DNA of 64,000 nt from Burhinus oedicnemus (lineage: Eukaryota; Chordata; Aves; Charadriiformes; Burhinidae). Of the stretch, positions 63,401 to 64,000 are shown one piece after another (position 1 is the stretch's first letter; each line of letters opens with the position of its first letter). The DNA lies in NCBI GenBank assembly GCA_008921705.1, contig VFFE01007257.1:2013903-2077902 (forward strand), written 5' to 3'. The notes beneath the pieces are model-generated. The model made no database searches, was not told where the DNA came from, and saw nothing but the letters and a program-made list of their open reading frames with translations. The translations under genes and the position numbers were made by a program.

Positions 63401-64000
63401 CAAAATCTAAGGATCTGAAATTAAAACAGACATCATGTGCTCTGATATCAATCCCTGGCAGAGGATAAAAACCCAGGCAGATGGAAACACACCAGAGAAC
63501 TCCAAAACCTGGATAACTTACAGATCCACTGAAAAAGTCTTACTCAGTGCATTACAGTGAGCTACTACATATGCAGACAGTAGCAAAGTACATCCTTTAT
63601 TCTTTTTCACTTAATTTACTTCACTTGCAACACATGTCCAAGCATGAATGTGGACTAACAAAGCTTATGTTGCTTATAAAGAAACCAGGAGATGCTTGCT
63701 ATCTTGTCCCTTGTAGCGGACAGATGGAATATCTGGAATTACAGTTCCCAAACTCACAAATGTAATCTCTTCCCGTAAATATGATCAGCCCGGTGTCTTT
63801 CACAGTATTTTGCCAGACACTACACGACCCTTACTCAGGATAATAAAAGATTACCTTTTTACTTCTTGAACATAGTCTGCATTTCTGTCAAACAGGTGAG
63901 TTACTGAGTCTTTGATTGCTTCATGTTTGAAAGACGAAGCTGTTCCAAAAACAGTAACATTGGGAACAGTTGAACAGAGCTGAGCAACAGCTTGACCCTG
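24303..64000 (-). CDS. VAT1L: VAT1L, 3' six coding exons (join 24303-24401, 26486-26569, 56956-57150, 58856-58911, 60129-60232, 63855-63997, complement); 5' part outside window
   Basis: VAT1L is a relative of synaptic vesicle protein VAT-1 and belongs to the zinc-independent quinone-oxidoreductase branch of the MDR superfamily. Its substrate is not established. The six exons total 681 bp and encode 226 C-terminal residues plus TAA, out of about 419 in human. Every junction keeps frame (phases 2, 1, 0, 0, 0 from high to low coordinate). The window covers the end of the NADPH-binding Rossmann fold ([36 protein letters not shown]), the C-terminal catalytic-fold segment ([37 protein letters not shown]), and an acidic tail ([19 protein letters not shown]). 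The exact peptide pieces and linkage to CLEC3A separate it from VAT1. The first exons with the N-terminal domain lie right of 64000. Confidence 0.96.
24402..26485 (-). other. VAT1L: VAT1L last intron
   Basis: The intron is 2.1 kb, AT-rich and bounded by GT and AG. I see no repeat family or other exon in it. Confidence 0.85.
26486..26569 (-). CDS. VAT1L: VAT1L exon: [12 protein letters not shown] to TPTPL
   Basis: This 84 bp exon encodes 28 residues in phase 0 at both ends. The acceptor is CTTTCTTTCAG and the donor CCCCTG followed by GTGAGT. It encodes [20 protein letters not shown], then VEKAPTPL, the conserved C-terminal end of the MDR fold where the GKLILD strand closes the domain. The frame continues open past the donor by chance, so the extra residues there are intronic. 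Confidence 0.96.
27098..27129. repeat. T-rich low-complexity tract
   Basis: This is a pyrimidine run of T with scattered C, ending in a long T run before GTTTTAAAC. No coding exon follows. Confidence 0.7.
31217..31320. repeat. G/T-rich, C-poor tract
   Basis: About 100 bases are strongly enriched in G and T on the plus strand, with repeated TTTG, TGTG and GGGG words. The local strand asymmetry contrasts with the AT-rich flanks. On the VAT1L transcript strand it is C/A-rich. Confidence 0.6.
32051..32099. repeat. Imperfect direct repeat, 18-base units 31 bp apart
   Basis: AAATAGTAAAGTACTAAT (32051-32068) recurs as AAATAGTAAAGTATTAAT (32082-32099), 17 of 18 bases alike. This is probably a small local duplication. 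Confidence 0.65.
36930..36948. repeat. Poly(T) tract with one C
   Basis: Two T runs split by a single C are followed by AAAA. This is low-complexity intronic sequence with no other feature attached. Confidence 0.7.
39582..39631 (+). repeat. Poly(A) run with upstream AATAAA (retroposition-like 3' end)
   Basis: AATAAA at 39582-39587 precedes an 18-base uninterrupted A run (39614-39631) by 26 bases, the spacing of a mature mRNA 3' end. The orientation is plus, opposite to VAT1L. Two adjacent short frames lie upstream (39147-39389 and 39397-39615, plus), neither recognised. It may be the tail of a processed pseudogene, or chance. Confidence 0.45.
42276..42311. repeat. (TTTG)n-like microsatellite
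   Basis: Repeated GTTT units with one long T interruption end at GTTTCAG. It is a simple repeat in the VAT1L giant intron. Confidence 0.8.
44479..44505. repeat. Near-perfect 13-bp inverted repeat with 1-base centre
   Basis: The arms TCTTACCTACAAG and CTTGTAGATAAGA are complementary at 12 of 13 positions around a central T at 44492. A partial third copy (CTTTGTAGATAG) follows directly. It could form a cruciform or hairpin. No function is assigned. Confidence 0.65.
44629..44659. repeat. A-rich (AAAT)n-like tract
   Basis: Units of AAAT merge into A runs broken by single T bases. This is low-complexity intronic sequence. Confidence 0.75.
47691..47727 (+). repeat. Clustered G-run purine tract, potential G-quadruplex
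   Basis: Five runs of four to six G, separated by AA or AAA, occur within 37 bases on the plus strand. This meets the usual pattern of four or more G-runs with short loops. The G-rich strand is the template strand of VAT1L, so the pre-mRNA carries C-runs. It may equally be classed as a (GGGGAAA)n simple repeat. Confidence 0.8.
52504..53838 (-). mobile_element. CR1 LINE, 5'-truncated, carrying the 3' part of decayed ORF2
   Basis: The minus-strand frames give CR1 reverse transcriptase pieces in order: [130 protein letters not shown] and ending in VLRDMV. The 3' end is the CR1 hallmark, with a GGTTGGAAGCGACC word and two ATTCTATG octamers finishing at 52504. The frame breaks near 53600 and 52960, each with a small deletion. 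The catalytic FADD motif reads FADG, so the copy is dead. Similarity is lost upstream of about 53838, the likely 5' truncation. No target duplication is obvious, as is usual for CR1. Confidence 0.95.
53839..56955. other. Intronic sequence beyond the CR1 copy
   Basis: This is the part of the VAT1L giant intron between the 5' end of the CR1 copy and the exon at 56956. It includes a short A run near 55287-55296. A GC-richer patch at about 55460-55920 carries a 137-codon minus-strand frame with no recognisable motif. I see no supportable gene. Confidence 0.6.
56956..57150 (-). CDS. VAT1L: VAT1L exon: WWQVEKVNP to WALEE
   Basis: This 195 bp exon encodes 65 residues in phase 0 at both ends, with acceptor TTTCCAG and donor GAAGAG followed by GTAGGA. 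It encodes [29 protein letters not shown] and [15 protein letters not shown]. The stretch around [19 protein letters not shown] looks the most changed from the mammalian protein as I remember it. Its donor opens the 30.4 kb intron. Confidence 0.96.
57151..58855 (-). other. VAT1L: VAT1L intron between the 56956 and 58856 exons
   Basis: The intron is 1.7 kb with GTAAGT donor and TTTCCAG acceptor. I see no repeats or other exons in it. Confidence 0.85.
58856..58911 (-). CDS. VAT1L: VAT1L exon: short 56 bp exon [18 protein letters not shown]
   Basis: This small exon lies between acceptor TTTTACAG and donor ATCA followed by GTAAGT. Entering in phase 1, it gives [19 protein letters not shown] and leaves in phase 0. 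The peptide is the known VAT1L segment joining [12 protein letters not shown] to WWQVEKV. The exon was placed from this expected linkage, and it is too short to show as an ORF. Confidence 0.95.
59356..59930 (-). pseudogene. Unidentified decayed coding-like frame inside a VAT1L intron
   Basis: One minus-strand frame stays open for 110 codons (ATG at 59688 to TAA ending at 59356). It continues upstream to about 59930 with only two in-frame stops, TGA at 59725-59727 and TAA at 59788-59790. The translation contains protein-like pieces such as [47 protein letters not shown] and [19 protein letters not shown] do not recognise the family. The composition is less AT-rich than the surrounding intron. 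It could be a relic of a transposable element or an old pseudogene. The opposite strand is also open for 144 codons, so the coding strand is uncertain and chance remains possible. Confidence 0.3.
60129..60232 (-). CDS. VAT1L: VAT1L exon: [13 protein letters not shown] to LYG
   Basis: This 104 bp exon runs from acceptor GCTTTTTAG to donor TATG followed by GTGAGT. It completes the AG|A arginine codon of the previous exon. It encodes [17 protein letters not shown] and [14 protein letters not shown], the part of the MDR fold that carries the second half of the nucleotide-binding sheet. The acceptor tract is only 18 bases long before it meets a CR1 element at 60251. Confidence 0.96.
60251..60450 (-). 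mobile_element. CR1 LINE 3'-end fragment next to a VAT1L splice acceptor
   Basis: The plus-strand sequence starting ATCATAGAAC ATAGAATCAT at 60251, followed by CAGGTTGGAAGCGACCTCAA, is the reverse complement of a CR1 3' terminus with octamer copies. The element is therefore in the same orientation as VAT1L. Similarity fades after about 60400-60450, so the far edge is approximate. It is more diverged than the copy at 52504 and encodes nothing. It ends 19 bases from the first base of the VAT1L exon at 60129-60232. Confidence 0.8.
60451..63854 (-). other. VAT1L: Rest of the VAT1L intron between the 60129 and 63855 exons
   Basis: The intron holds a G/T-rich low-complexity stretch (61591-61666) and short poly(T) tracts (near 62471-62483). 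Two moderately long frames (60824-61210 minus, 61157-61498 plus) lack recognisable motifs or supporting signals. Nothing else is supportable. Confidence 0.7.
61591..61666. repeat. G/T-rich low-complexity tract ending in poly(T)
   Basis: The plus strand shows GGGG and GGGGG runs separated by TTTG units, then a 13-base T run. Three G-runs lie close together, so a quadruplex is possible but weaker than the one at 47691. Confidence 0.7.
63855..63997 (-). CDS. VAT1L: VAT1L exon: Rossmann fold GQAVAQ to QEVKR
   Basis: The exon encodes [18 protein letters not shown], then [15 protein letters not shown] and ending QEVK plus two bases. This is the dinucleotide-binding region just after the glycine-rich loop. 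The donor is AAAAAG followed by GTAATC. The high-coordinate edge is inferred: the bases at 63998-64000 read CAG on the minus strand, and a start at 63997 gives 143 bp, which in phase 0 leaves exactly the two-base overhang that the next exon needs. The family expects a valine before GQ, and CAG would not encode it, which also points to a splice acceptor there. If the exon instead runs on, it is cut by the window edge. Confidence 0.9.

Noticed and set aside
1..64000. CRISPR arrays, tRNA, rRNA, U6-type RNA genes, bacterial operons
   Set aside because: No regularly spaced repeats, no tRNA box motifs noticed, and gene structure is clearly vertebrate. Small RNA genes without sequence signatures cannot be excluded by eye.

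Overview
This is nuclear DNA from an amniote, most likely a bird. Genes are split by GT-AG introns, the coding exons match the vertebrate genes CLEC3A and VAT1L closely, and the only clear interspersed repeats are CR1 LINE copies with the octamer 3' end usual in birds and other sauropsids. There is no bacterial or phage gene organisation, and nearly all open frames are chance ORFs in AT-rich non-coding sequence.

Layout. Both genes are on the minus strand, so they read from high to low coordinates. Positions 1-1086 are sequence 3' of CLEC3A. Positions 1087-6928 hold the complete three-exon coding region of CLEC3A (195 codons plus stop), with a TATA-like box near 7031-7040. Positions 7041 to about 21340 are intergenic, with no gene I can support. 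From about 21340 to the right edge lies the 3' part of VAT1L: a probable long 3' UTR, then six coding exons at 24303-24401, 26486-26569, 56956-57150, 58856-58911, 60129-60232 and 63855-63997. The first VAT1L exons and promoter lie beyond 64000. One VAT1L intron (26570-56955) spans about 30.4 kb, nearly half the window. It contains a 5'-truncated, frameshifted CR1 (about 52504-53838). A second, smaller CR1 3' end (from 60251) abuts the splice acceptor of the exon at 60129-60232.

The same-strand order VAT1L then CLEC3A matches the human 16q23 order (NUDT7, VAT1L, CLEC3A, WWOX). This predicts WWOX to the left and NUDT7 to the right. The two genes are neighbours by ancestral synteny and nothing suggests a shared pathway: CLEC3A encodes a secreted cartilage C-type lectin-like protein, and VAT1L encodes a cytosolic or membrane-associated quinone-oxidoreductase-like protein of the MDR superfamily.

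I found no undescribed multi-gene system. The observations most worth checking are the CR1 copy against a VAT1L splice acceptor, an unidentified decayed coding-like frame in a VAT1L intron (about 59356-59930), a retroposition-like poly(A) end near 39582-39631, a clustered G-run tract at 47691-47727, and the in-frame upstream ATG of CLEC3A.
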